A stretch of DNA of 64,000 nt from Pseudanabaena sp. BC1403 (GCF_002914585.1 NZ_PDDM01000012.1:1-64000), one strand, 5' to 3'. Counted from the first letter of the stretch, positions 19,059 to 26,173 are shown. Translations and numbers: made by a program. The notes: generated by a model not told the origin, from the sequence alone.

Positions 19059-19191
19059 TCTGTTTATCCCAATTAGCCGCCACACCTTGCAGGACTTGCA
19101 GAGATAACTGCTCATATCCGCGATCGGTTAACGGCACAAGAGACGGCGATCCGTCCGACTTACCACCAAACAAACCCTTCAACCAACTCAT
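19051..19191 (-). CDS. 46-residue leader protein of the CHAT cassette
   Basis: A short gene starting MSWLKGLFGGKSDG and ending ANWDKQNV, overlapping the TPR-CHAT gene by 8 bp. From memory, a similar segment (MSWLK..LFG.. followed by LxQLLEGVAxxW) is found fused at the N-terminus of longer cyanobacterial TPR proteins, so this looks like that header as a free protein, or the product of an old frameshift that split it off. An in-frame start at 19263 would add 24 unrelated residues. Confidence 0.55.
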   Translation of the reverse strand: MSWLKGLFGGKSDGSPSLVPLTDRGYEQLSLQVLQGVAANWDKQNV

Positions 19192-19244
19192 CACGCACCC
19201 AGCCTCACTATAAGCTCCTAAAATTTTAGCAATTTTTTCCGTAG

Positions 19245-19309
19245 GGGCTAAGCATTCCCGCAAATGTTTATAAATTTTTAGATGCCCTCAAATTGGGAAT
19301 GCTTAGCCC
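19245..19309. repeat. GGGGCTAAGCATTCCC inverted repeat
   Basis: GGGCTAAGCATTCCC (19245-19259) recurs exactly inverted at 19295-19309, with a 35-bp A/T-rich spacer, preceded by GTAGG. It resembles the GTAGGGGC-type repeats of this genome. It lies upstream of the CHAT cassette. Confidence 0.75.
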
Positions 19310-19445
19310 AAAGCCTCACACATTAACCCAAAATCCCCAACCGCAGGAATAATTTATCGGTAAAAGCAAAGAAGGTAGAGCATTTGTGTATAGAGATAAT
19401 GCTTATCAAGTATTAGTATGGCGGCATATATGCTATCATGTCACC

Positions 19446-19868
19446 ATGAAATCCCGAATTGTCGTTGATACTAGCGTTTTAATCAGCGCTCTAATAGGCT
19501 CCACTGGAGCAAGTCGAGAGTTGATTAGGCTCTGCCTTCAAGGAGAATATCAACCACTGATGGGAAACAACTTATTTTTAGAATATGAGTCAGTAGTTCT
19601 GCGAGAAGAAATCATTACCCAATGTACTTTGACAAAACAGGAGATTTTTGCCTTACTTGATGCTTTCATGAGTGTCTGTCAATGGATTGATATTTACTAT
19701 TTGTGGAGACCTAACTTGAGAGACGAAGCAGATAACCATTTAATAGAACTAGCGATCGCAGGTAATGCTCAAATTATTGCCACAAAAAATATCAAAGATT
19801 TCTTAAACAGTGATCTCATCTTCCCCAACTTATCCATTCTCAAGCCAGAACAAATCGTTAGGAGATAA
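19446..19868 (+). CDS. PIN-domain toxin of a type II toxin-antitoxin pair
   Basis: A 140-residue putative RNase of the COG1569-type PIN family. Acidic residues of the PIN active site are visible: Asp8 (VVDTSVLISAL), Glu46/Glu48, Asp96 (DEADNHLIELA) and Asp118 (TKNIKDF). The ATG at 19446 gives the canonical MKSRIVVDTS start; an upstream extension lacks family character. The antitoxin follows after 5 bp. A short palindrome GCATATATGC (19424-19433) just upstream may be an autoregulatory operator. Confidence 0.88.
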   Translation: MKSRIVVDTSVLISALIGSTGASRELIRLCLQGEYQPLMGNNLFLEYESVVLREEIITQCTLTKQEIFALLDAFMSVCQWIDIYYLWRPNLRDEADNHLIELAIAGNAQIIATKNIKDFLNSDLIFPNLSILKPEQIVRR

Positions 19869-19873
19869 CACTT

Positions 19874-20089
19874 ATGGCAACTTTAACAATTCGGCTTCCC
19901 GATGATAAACATACAAGATTAAAGGAACTAGCTCAGTCACGAGGAATTAGCGTCAATAAGCTTATGGAAGAATTATCAACTATTGTTCTGGCTGAATTCG
20001 ATACCTACAACAGGTTTAAAGTAATGGCTGCAAGAGGTAATGTCCAAGAAGGTTTACGCATCCTAGATAAATTAGATGCAAAAACATGA
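19874..20089 (+). CDS. Ribbon-helix-helix antitoxin paired with PIN toxin
   Basis: A 71-residue protein with an RHH N-terminus: the beta strand TLTIRLPDDKH, helix RLKELAQSRG, turn and helix ISVNKLMEELSTIVLAEF. The C-terminal 25 residues (KVMAARGNVQEGLRILDKLD) would bind the toxin. It lies 5 bp after the PIN gene, the toxin-first order common to this family. Confidence 0.85.
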   Translation: MATLTIRLPDDKHTRLKELAQSRGISVNKLMEELSTIVLAEFDTYNRFKVMAARGNVQEGLRILDKLDAKT

Positions 20090-20207
20090 GTAAGTTTCAA
20101 ATATTTGATTCCGTTACCTTAAATCAAGACATTTAGCTTCACTCTGGTGGAATTGCCCCACAAAGGACTGATGGTGCGATCGCATATATATTTTTAGCGG
20201 AAGAAAG

Positions 20208-20354
20208 TTAAGCATTTACACGATTCCCCTTAGCAGGATCGTCCCGCAGTAACTCTTTGATAATTTTACAAAGATTCTTATGCAGGTTCTTATCTTTCTG
20301 TCTGAGATCCTCATAAGCCTCCCATGTATTACCCTCAAAAACTAAGTATCTCAT
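20208..20354 (-). pseudogene. Truncated YoeB-type toxin
   Basis: 48 codons match the N-terminal half of YoeB (MRYLVFEGNTWEAYEDLRQKDK, then IIKELLRDDPAKG) and stop at NRVNA. The missing half normally carries the GKPEPLK-SGFWSRRI block and the catalytic Arg and His, so the RNase cannot be functional. No remnant of the missing part was found in the next 110 bases. It overlaps the antitoxin gene by 20 bp, the normal yefM-yoeB arrangement. Confidence 0.75.
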
Positions 20355-20598
20355 CCATCTCTTCCTTACTAGGCTGATAACCTTGCCGTTGCTCATGGGT
20401 TGCCATAGAACGAGATATCTGTTTCATAAGAGCATCATTTTGTAAAACAAACAAAGTTTCCTGATGTTGTTCCCAATCCTCAGAACTAATTGCTGTAAAA
20501 CCTGACTGCTTAGCAAACTGCCAAATTTGCATAAATTTAATCAACGAGGCTTCAGGTGCTTGCTCAATTTCGCGAATTAATTGCTCTTTGATCGTCAT
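20335..20598 (-). CDS. YefM-like antitoxin with DUF2281-like N-terminus
   Basis: The 87-residue product has a C-terminus like YefM antitoxins (EDWEQHQETLFVLQNDALMKQI), while its N-terminus (MTIKEQLIREIEQAPEASLI) resembles DUF2281-type small proteins rather than the Phd/YefM DNA-binding fold. The ATG at 20598 follows a plausible GGAGG (AAGGAGGACAA on the minus strand). It may persist as an orphan antitoxin because its toxin is truncated. Confidence 0.7.
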   Translation of the reverse strand: MTIKEQLIREIEQAPEASLIKFMQIWQFAKQSGFTAISSEDWEQHQETLFVLQNDALMKQISRSMATHEQRQGYQPSKEEMDEILSF

Positions 20599-20666
20599 AC
20601 ATTTGTCCTCCTTGCCTTTTAAGCATAGCTTATAAATTTTTCTAGAGCTATACATCTAGCGATCGC

Positions 20667-20981
20667 TTAACCTACACCAGCAATAACCTGTCCAATATCT
20701 TGAGGAGTCGCGCCAGTCGCCAACATTGCCCTAATCAATAACTCAATAGAAACAGAAGCATCACCACTTTCAGCTTTAGCAATCCGAGGCTGACTAGAAC
20801 TCATCTTAGAAGCAAGTTCACTTTGAGTCATCAGCTTTTGCCGACGCTCCTTTAAGCTTTGACTAAGAGCCAACTTAATCTCTACCAAAACAGACTCTTC
20901 AGGCGTTAACTCCAAAAAATCTGAAACTGTGCCAACCTTCCAACCCTTAGCCTCTAAACGCGCTCTTTTATCTAAATCCAT
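20667..20981 (-). CDS. higA: HigA-type antitoxin (XRE family)
   Basis: A 104-residue protein with a C-terminal helix-turn-helix of the Cro/C1 type (LMTQSELASKMSSSQPRIAKAES). The first 40 residues (WKVGTVSDFLELTPEE) are typical of HigA partners of Gp49/HigB toxins. The ATG at 20981 has AGGA eight bases upstream and lies 13 bp after the toxin stop; in-frame upstream ATGs would overlap the toxin gene. Confidence 0.85.
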   Translation of the reverse strand: MDLDKRARLEAKGWKVGTVSDFLELTPEESVLVEIKLALSQSLKERRQKLMTQSELASKMSSSQPRIAKAESGDASVSIELLIRAMLATGATPQDIGQVIAGVG

Positions 20982-20994
20982 CGTATTAATCCTG

Positions 20995-21327
20995 TTAGTC
21001 AGCATCGTATTTACTAAGGCGTTTCTTGCAAACTTCAATCACATTCTTGGGAGTCGTTCTCGTTGATTTATTAAAGACCTCCACAATTACAATTGCATCA
21101 TCATCAATTCGATAAATGATTCTCCAGTTTTTATCAACATCTCTAATGCGTAACTCATGACAACCCTCTCCGATACTTGGCATAGGACGAGAATGAGGTA
21201 ATCCAAGAGAAACTCCTTGCTGCAATTGCCTGAGTAGAACACCTGTTTCTACCCGAATTTCTTGACTGAAAGGCGGAGTTTTAACTTCTCCATGTAGCCA
21301 AACTAAAGGTTTACTTTGATTTCCCAT
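20995..21327 (-). CDS. higB: HigB-type toxin (RelE/ParE superfamily, Gp49-like)
   Basis: A 110-residue RelE-fold protein with LPHSRPMPSIGEGCHELRI, then RIIYRIDDDAIVIVEVFNKST and a basic C-terminal helix (EVCKKRLSKYD), the pattern of phage-derived Gp49-like HigB mRNA interferases. Conserved basic residues (Arg, Lys, Tyr) are in place, so it is probably active. It is first in a higBA operon, with a candidate operator at 21335-21352. Confidence 0.87.
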   Translation of the reverse strand: MGNQSKPLVWLHGEVKTPPFSQEIRVETGVLLRQLQQGVSLGLPHSRPMPSIGEGCHELRIRDVDKNWRIIYRIDDDAIVIVEVFNKSTRTTPKNVIEVCKKRLSKYDAD

Positions 21328-21334
21328 ATCGCTT

Positions 21335-21352
21335 TATATCACATTTGATATA
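21335..21352. promoter_or_regulatory. Candidate HigA operator
   Basis: The inverted repeat TATATCA-N4-TGATATA ends 8 bp before the higB start codon, the expected place for autoregulation by the antitoxin. Inferred from symmetry and position only. Confidence 0.5.
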
Positions 21353-21448
21353 TTAGCATGGGTTAGCCTTGTTCTAAATTTTTGTAGTGAGTTTAGAGAT
21401 AGTGGCGCAAATGCTAAAACATTACAAGGTTATACTTAACTAAAAACT

Positions 21449-21964
21449 ATGAAGCCTTCTCAAAATCCATGTCCCGATCCACCGTCCTATCAAGTCCATT
21501 TTGCAGTAATTACCGTCAGCGATACCCGCACACCAGAAACCGACAAAAGCGGTAACTTTATCAAACAGTCGATGATTAATGCTGGGCATCTGCTGGACTA
21601 CTACACCCTAGTCAAAGACGAACCTGACGAGATTCGCGAGCAAATGTATAAGCTAGCCGCGATCGCAGATCTTGATGCGATTATTCTCAATGGCGGGACA
21701 GGGATTGCGCCACGAGATACAACTTACGATGCGATCGCTGCTTTACTCGAAAAGACACTCCCAGGATTTGGCGAGATGTTTCGTTATTTGAGTTGGCAAG
21801 AAGTCGGCTCTAGAGCGATCGCCTCGCGATCGGAGGCAGGAATCTATCAAGGTAAGCTAGTCTTTTCGCTCCCTGGTTCGAGTAATGCTGTAAAACTAGC
21901 GATCGAGCAGCTAATTTTGCCAGAAATTATTCATCTTGTGCGCCAACTTAAAGGTTTGCATTAA
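21449..21964 (+). CDS. moaB: Molybdenum cofactor biosynthesis protein MoaB/Mog
   Basis: Adenylates molybdopterin ahead of molybdate insertion. The 171-residue protein has the MoCF-binding fold: FAVITVSDTRTPETDKSG near the N-terminus, LNGGTGIAPRDTTYDA (the GGTG substrate loop) and LPGSSNAVKLAIEQLI. The length and C-terminus are those of MoaB-type stand-alone proteins. In this window its consumer would be xanthine dehydrogenase at 41-45 kb. It is monocistronic, followed by the repeat element at 21966-22125. Confidence 0.93.
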   Translation: MKPSQNPCPDPPSYQVHFAVITVSDTRTPETDKSGNFIKQSMINAGHLLDYYTLVKDEPDEIREQMYKLAAIADLDAIILNGGTGIAPRDTTYDAIAALLEKTLPGFGEMFRYLSWQEVGSRAIASRSEAGIYQGKLVFSLPGSSNAVKLAIEQLILPEIIHLVRQLKGLH

Positions 21965-21965
21965 C

Positions 21966-22125
21966 AAATTGATAGCGTAGCCCTGCACGCAAGTGCGGGC
22001 TACAAGTTCAAACCCGTTGAAACGGGTTAATTGGAATTATTCTTTAGTCTGCTTCAGCAGACTTGAGCTTTTAGCCAAGAACTTGAGTTCTTGGGTTGCT
22101 TGCGTAAGCCCTAAAATTGATAGCG
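21966..22125. mobile_element. Four-hairpin repeat element flanked by 12-bp direct repeats
   Basis: AAATTGATAGCG occurs at 21966-21977 and again at 22114-22125. Between them lie four successive short palindromes: GTAGCCC/GGGCTAC (21977-22003), AACCCGTT-GA-AACGGGTT (22011-22028), AGTCTGC-TTCA-GCAGACT (22046-22063) and CCAAGAACT-TG-AGTTCTTGG (22075-22094). The right direct repeat lies in the last codons of the RibD-like gene. The layout fits a non-autonomous (MITE-like) element with a target duplication. Such hairpin strings are, from memory, common in cyanobacterial genomes. Confidence 0.55.
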
Positions 22126-22887
22126 CAAAAACAACTCTGATTCATGGTGGTATAGAGATCGCAACTTGAGATTGGGCAAATCAGTACCACCAAGCCCATA
22201 ACCAGAACCGCCAACAACAGTCATATTGTCAGCTCCGCCAACTATATGAGGAGATAACGTCAAAAACAACTCATCAGCTAAACCTTGAGAGATTAGCGAA
22301 TAATTTAGGGCGGGGCCACCTTCCACTAAAAGACGCTTAATCCCAAGTTTCTCAAAAAGCATTGCCAATACTTGTTTTATATCGATTTGGTGATCATTGG
22401 TTGGGAATCGAAAAATTTGCGCTTTCTCTTCGAGCCAAGGTTCGACGGAAGTGTCTTGTCCCAGCAAAGCAATTCGCAAATCTTTCCCAGCATTCCAAAA
22501 CCGATGATCGCTAGGCAGATTACCCGAATTACTAATCACGATGCCGAGAGGCTGAGGCTGCGAAAAGTTCTTTTGACGTTCCTCTAATAGTTCAGGAGGT
22601 ACTGTAGGGATAAAGGCATCTTGGCGTAGCGTCGTGCCTCCAGCTAAAACAGCATCAAATTGCGATCGCAGTCTTTGCATTAATAGGCGATCGGGACGCG
22701 AGCCTAAGCCTGTAAGTTTCCCTTGATAGGTTGTCGCTTTTCCATCGACACTAGACACCATATTGAAGGCAATATATGGACGTTTAGCGGGGCGATCATT
22801 CAGTTCAAATTCCACACCTTCCGTTGGGAAAGCTAGTTCTTCAAAGTTATAAATGCGATCGTGAGATGAGTAGAAGCTGTTATACAT
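22111..22887 (-). CDS. RibD C-terminal-type reductase (COG1985)
   Basis: A 258-residue stand-alone RibD_C/dihydrofolate-reductase-like domain. Seen: RPYIAFNMVSSVDGKATTYQG, the RLRSQFDAVLAGGTTLRQD block, and the KRLLVEGGPALNYSLI motif with GGP near the NADPH site. In riboflavin synthesis the domain reduces the ribosylamino-pyrimidine; the deaminase domain is absent, so it may be a separate RibD reductase or a paralogue acting on another substrate. Its 3' end borders the repeat element at 21966-22125. Confidence 0.85.
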   Translation of the reverse strand: MYNSFYSSHDRIYNFEELAFPTEGVEFELNDRPAKRPYIAFNMVSSVDGKATTYQGKLTGLGSRPDRLLMQRLRSQFDAVLAGGTTLRQDAFIPTVPPELLEERQKNFSQPQPLGIVISNSGNLPSDHRFWNAGKDLRIALLGQDTSVEPWLEEKAQIFRFPTNDHQIDIKQVLAMLFEKLGIKRLLVEGGPALNYSLISQGLADELFLTLSPHIVGGADNMTVVGGSGYGLGGTDLPNLKLRSLYHHESELFLRYQF

Positions 22888-22916
22888 TTTGTAGCGAGTT
22901 TGATTCGGTATTTGCT

Positions 22917-22967
22917 AAACCAAAAAGAGAGTTGCGGTGCAAAGCGCCGCAACTCTCTTTTTGGTTT
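22917..22967. terminator. 24-bp-arm hairpin, apex GCGGTGC-AAA-GCGCCGC
   Basis: Arms 22917-22940 and 22944-22967 pair with a single wobble. Outer arms AAACCAAAAAGAGAG. It lies between the 5' end of the RibD-like gene and the 3' end of the lipoprotein gene (stop at 23033), so it most likely ends the latter transcript. Confidence 0.75.
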
Positions 22968-23032
22968 TAATTTTGTCCACAGTCTTAAAAGAACAAGCAA
23001 AATCGCAGTGCGATCTTGCTTGCCTAAAAAGA

Positions 23033-23599
23033 TTATTGTTTGACCAATTTTACAGGCTGACCATCAGCTTGCAATTCCTTGCCATCTGCGGACAAGGTGT
23101 AAGGCTGTTCGGGAGGAGCTTGGGGTGGTTTTTCTCCATTAACGGATTCAACTTGAGAAACAACCTTGCCATCTTTGATTGAAATTTTGCCAGCAGTCTT
23201 GATTTCTTGGACTTCATCTTTAGTAGAGACTGCTTTGAGGGTAGCTTCAAAAGTACCTTCGGGTTTAATTGTCCATTTACCTGTAACGGATTTAACACCC
23301 TCTTTTTCAGCATCCGCTAAAACTTTAGGGTCTAAAACGACTGTATATTCACCTGCGACCTTGTCAAGACTAGCAGCGGTTGCAGGGCTTTTATCTGGTG
23401 CAGATTCAGGAGTCTTTGTGGTGGGAGATGCTGATGCGGTAGTGGTAGGACTTGCCGTTGCTGCGGCTGTAGGTTTAGTGGTTGCCGCAGTTTCTGTTGG
23501 TGCTGGTGGTTGCTGGCAAGCTGACATAACCGCAACACAACTAACGGCGATCGCTGCGAGTAGGCTTTGCTTTAAGGAATAATTGAGTGATTTTTTCAC
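23033..23599 (-). CDS. Lipoprotein with Ala/Pro/Thr linker
   Basis: A 188-residue predicted lipoprotein: basic N-terminus, hydrophobic helix and the lipobox MSAC with Cys28. Residues 30-78 are an Ala/Thr/Pro/Ser-rich spacer. The remainder (79-188) forms a small beta-rich domain (VAGEYTVVLDPK, KWTIKPEGTFEATLKA, GKISIKDGKVVSQ) with a repeated strand pattern, ending in QPVKLVKQ. The fold resembles small META/lipocalin-like barrels only in general character. No named family was recognised. Confidence 0.7.
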   Translation of the reverse strand: MKKSLNYSLKQSLLAAIAVSCVAVMSACQQPPAPTETAATTKPTAAATASPTTTASASPTTKTPESAPDKSPATAASLDKVAGEYTVVLDPKVLADAEKEGVKSVTGKWTIKPEGTFEATLKAVSTKDEVQEIKTAGKISIKDGKVVSQVESVNGEKPPQAPPEQPYTLSADGKELQADGQPVKLVKQ

Positions 23600-23831
23600 G
23601 ATTAATTTGGAAAGGTAATTGTCGGTAAGTAACGGTTGGAAATTAGTCTTGAGTCACTTGTCTAATCAAGATACTCTACGCATCATTTCTTAGCAAATCT
23701 TTTGGTATACAACTGATTGCGATCGCGATCAGCCTGAAGCATAGATATATCCAGCAACTCTCCGTATTAAGGCTATTGGTCATTGATCCCAAATCTCAAA
23801 ATTGGTTTTGAGAACGAGAATTGCTGCTTGA

Positions 23832-23930
23832 GTAGCTAATCAAAATTAAATATAAAGCCCCAAAATCTGCACTGCCCGCGTAGCGGGCGGTGCAGATTTT
23901 GGCTCTGGGTTTTTAATTTTGATTAGCTAC
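23832..23930. repeat. Nested hairpin in the lipoprotein-ycf4 divergent region
   Basis: Outer arms GTAGCTAATCAAAATTAAA (23832-23850) and the exact complement (23912-23930) enclose an inner hairpin with CCAAAATCTGCACTGCCCGC core (23860-23902). The core matches 4657-4701. The 417-bp gap (23600-24016) contains no gene; the rest is A/T-rich promoter-like DNA without a recognised site. Confidence 0.8.
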
Positions 23931-24016
23931 TTACGAGTAGTTTACACATACTAGAGACTGCAAGCCGCTATATACTGTTCCTTGGCATAGTAATTTTTTT
24001 AATATTGTTTCAACCG

Positions 24017-24574
24017 ATGGTAACTACAAAATCTCAATCCAATGTTCTGCGATATGACATTGTCGGGTCACGGCGCTTTAGTAACTATTGCTTTGCGGTT
24101 ATTGTTGCCATAGGTGCGTCGGGCTTTTTGCTAGCAGGAATATCGAGTTTCTTAAAGATTAATTTGCTACCGTTTTCTGATCCCCTACAGTTGGAATTTG
24201 TGCCTCAAGGTTTGGCACTTTCCTTTTATGGAGTAGCTGGCACATTGCTAGAGCTATACCTGCTATATGTGATGGCGATCGATTATGGTAGTGGCTACAA
24301 CGAGTTCGATCGCAACAGTGGCAAGGTGACACTTTATCGACAAGGACGCAGTAAGAGCAAAAATATTGAATTGACTTACAAGATTGCTGATGTACAGGCG
24401 GTTCGTGTCGAAATTCGCAATGGTCTGAGTCCTAAGAGAGCCTTATATTTGCGAGTTAAGGGCAAAGGCGATCTACCTCTATCAGAGGTGGGTCAGCCGA
24501 TCGCTTTAACCGCTCTCGAAGATCGGGCAGCAGAAATTGCCAAGTTTTTGGCAGTGCCCTTGGAAGGGCTATAA
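24017..24574 (+). CDS. ycf4: Photosystem I assembly protein Ycf4
   Basis: Thylakoid membrane factor for assembling the PSI complex. The 185-residue product has two membrane segments (about 24-45 and 67-88) separated by a short loop, then a conserved hydrophilic domain: IDYGSGYNEFDRNSGKVTLYR, VRVEIRNGLSPKRALYLRVKG and GDLPLSEVGQP. These are standard Ycf4 motifs. The ATG at 24017 gives the normal N-terminus; a TTG 12 bases upstream is unneeded. Its presence confirms an oxygenic phototroph. Confidence 0.96.
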   Translation: MVTTKSQSNVLRYDIVGSRRFSNYCFAVIVAIGASGFLLAGISSFLKINLLPFSDPLQLEFVPQGLALSFYGVAGTLLELYLLYVMAIDYGSGYNEFDRNSGKVTLYRQGRSKSKNIELTYKIADVQAVRVEIRNGLSPKRALYLRVKGKGDLPLSEVGQPIALTALEDRAAEIAKFLAVPLEGL

Positions 24575-24625
24575 CTAGATGAGATGCGCCGCATCTCATC
24601 AAAGTAGCTAGACATGATTAAATAT

Positions 24626-24680
24626 AAAACCGAAGAATCTGGACTTCCCGCGCAGCGGTCGGTACAGATTCTTCAGTTTT
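24626..24680. terminator. Degenerate CCCGC-core hairpin after ycf4
   Basis: Arms AAAACCGAAGAATCTG (24626-24641) and 24665-24680 pair with one mismatch; the inside (GGACTTCCCGCGCAGCGGTCGGTAC) is a mutated version of the core at 4657-4701. It lies 51 bp after ycf4. Confidence 0.65.
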
Positions 24681-24684
24681 ATGA

Positions 24685-24735
24685 AATGAATAACTAGTTG
24701 TGATCGGCAAAGCCGATCACAACTAGTTATTCATT
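24685..24735. repeat. Perfect 24-bp-arm hairpin, apex GATCGGC-AAA-GCCGATC
   Basis: Arms 24685-24708 and 24712-24735 are exact complements. It directly follows the hairpin at 24626-24680 and precedes the cyclophilin gene start (24779) by 43 bp. Confidence 0.85.
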
Positions 24736-24778
24736 GGAAAGGGAGTATACAATTTACATACGTTATCAAGGGTTAAAC

Positions 24779-25561
24779 ATGTTGCGTTGGATTCTTAGTT
24801 GTTTTTTAGCAGTGAGTTTTTTGCTCACAAGTTGCACAAATGGCGGTAGTGTCTCGGCAAGCGCTTCGCCAACTGCCTCAGCAAGTGCATCAGCAAAAGC
24901 TTCTCCTACAGCAAGCAGCAAGCCTACAGCGATCGCTACGATCCCAGCATCGCCAAAACCTAGTGAAAGTCCTGAAAACTCTCTAGAGGCGGCGCTTGCT
25001 AAATTTGTGCAGCTTAAAGGCTCAGCAACGGTGGAATTAAAACTAAAATCTGGAACCGTTAAAATCGAGCTTGATGGTGCTAGTGCACCACTTACCGCAG
25101 GGAATTTTGCCGATTTAGTCAAACGTGGACTTTATAACGGCTTAACTTTTCATCGTGTGGTTAAGGAGCCAACCCCATTTGTCGCGCAGGGTGGAGATCC
25201 CCTTGGCAATGGTACGGGTAATTTCACAGACCCCGTAACTTCACAGCCTCGTTATATCCCGCTCGAAATTTTGCCTGATGGGGAAAAGCAGCCTGTCTAT
25301 GGCGAAATTTTACCACCCACCAAAAAGCCAAAGTTACGGCACAACAAGGGCGCGATCGCCATGGCTCGATCGCAGTCTCCTAATTCTGCGTCTTGCCAGT
25401 TTTATTTAGCTCTTGATGATATCTACTTTCTTGATGGTTCCTATGCTGTATTTGGCTATGTAACCGAAGGTATGGATTTAGTCGAAAAAATTCAGGGCGG
25501 CGATCGCATTGAATCAATAACGATCACTAAAGGTGAAGAAAATCTTAAGCAACCTGCTTAA
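24779..25561 (+). CDS. Cyclophilin-type peptidyl-prolyl isomerase lipoprotein
   Basis: A 260-residue lipoprotein: signal helix MLRWILSCFLAVSFLLTSC with lipobox LTSC, an Ala/Ser/Pro-rich linker to about residue 75, then a cyclophilin domain. Key motifs: NFADLVKRGLYNGLTFHRVV, the AQGGDPLGNGTG loop, GAIAMARSQSPNSASCQFYLAL and YAVFGYVTEGMDLVEKI. The active-site Arg of FHRVV is present. Some cyanobacterial homologues have an insertion after GGDP, as here. It would fold proteins in the periplasm or thylakoid lumen. The ATG at 24779 was preferred because it gives a proper lipoprotein signal. Confidence 0.9.
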   Translation: MLRWILSCFLAVSFLLTSCTNGGSVSASASPTASASASAKASPTASSKPTAIATIPASPKPSESPENSLEAALAKFVQLKGSATVELKLKSGTVKIELDGASAPLTAGNFADLVKRGLYNGLTFHRVVKEPTPFVAQGGDPLGNGTGNFTDPVTSQPRYIPLEILPDGEKQPVYGEILPPTKKPKLRHNKGAIAMARSQSPNSASCQFYLALDDIYFLDGSYAVFGYVTEGMDLVEKIQGGDRIESITITKGEENLKQPA

Positions 25562-25570
25562 AAAATCATA

Positions 25571-25602
25571 AAAAAAGAGCCTGCATTTGCAGGCTCTTTT
25601 TT
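25571..25602. terminator. Bidirectional intrinsic terminator
   Basis: AAAAAAGAGCCTGC, short loop, GCAGGCTCTTTTTT: a classical stem flanked by A6 and T8, placed between the convergent cyclophilin gene and the 25603-26061 gene. Confidence 0.9.
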
Positions 25603-26061
25603 TTAGCGAATACGAATGATTCGTTGCTCGACAATATAGCGATCTCCAAGGTTAACGTTATGGGGGTTATAAATCATCGATGGATTCGCTGTAGGATAGT
25701 TGTTATATCCTCCAAGGTTGGCATTATATGGGTTATATACCGATTGATTTGCCGCAGGAAAATTAGGAGAATAGATCACTGTAGGAGCAGAAGGATGGTT
25801 CCATGTTTTGCCGTAATTATGGCTAGGGACTATCTCCCGAACAATCACTCCAGAGTTAACATTTCGATGCTGTCTGTAGTTTTGGTAGTAAGGATTGCTA
25901 TAAGTACGCTGATAATTAGAGCGATAGGAATCGTAGGTGCGATAGGTATTGGTTGAGGGACTTGATCCAAACCTGATGCTAATTGAGACATCTGCAAGTG
26001 CCGAGCCTGCAAATGTAGTCATCGCCCCAAGCGTAGCGATCGCGGTCATGATTACTTTCAT
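25603..26061 (-). CDS. Exported Tyr/Asn-rich protein of unknown function
   Basis: The 152-residue product starts at an ATG preceded by GGAG and has a clear signal peptide (MKVIMTAIATLGAMTTFAGSALA). The mature protein is very rich in Tyr, Asn, Ser and Arg (for example RTYDSYRSNYQRTYSNPYY). Near the C-terminus an imperfect repeat (V/I)YNP-N-NLG occurs twice. It ends in a strand-like VEQRIIRIR. No domain was recognised; the composition suits a periplasmic or surface-associated protein with low structure. Confidence 0.65.
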   Translation of the reverse strand: MKVIMTAIATLGAMTTFAGSALADVSISIRFGSSPSTNTYRTYDSYRSNYQRTYSNPYYQNYRQHRNVNSGVIVREIVPSHNYGKTWNHPSAPTVIYSPNFPAANQSVYNPYNANLGGYNNYPTANPSMIYNPHNVNLGDRYIVEQRIIRIR

Positions 26062-26173
26062 GGATTTTATGCTCCTTGATATTTCAGAACACAACATAGA
26101 GCCGTATCTATAGTGTGTTCGGACGAACACACTATTTAAGATTGCCATATATCTACTTTAACTCAAGCTAAAC

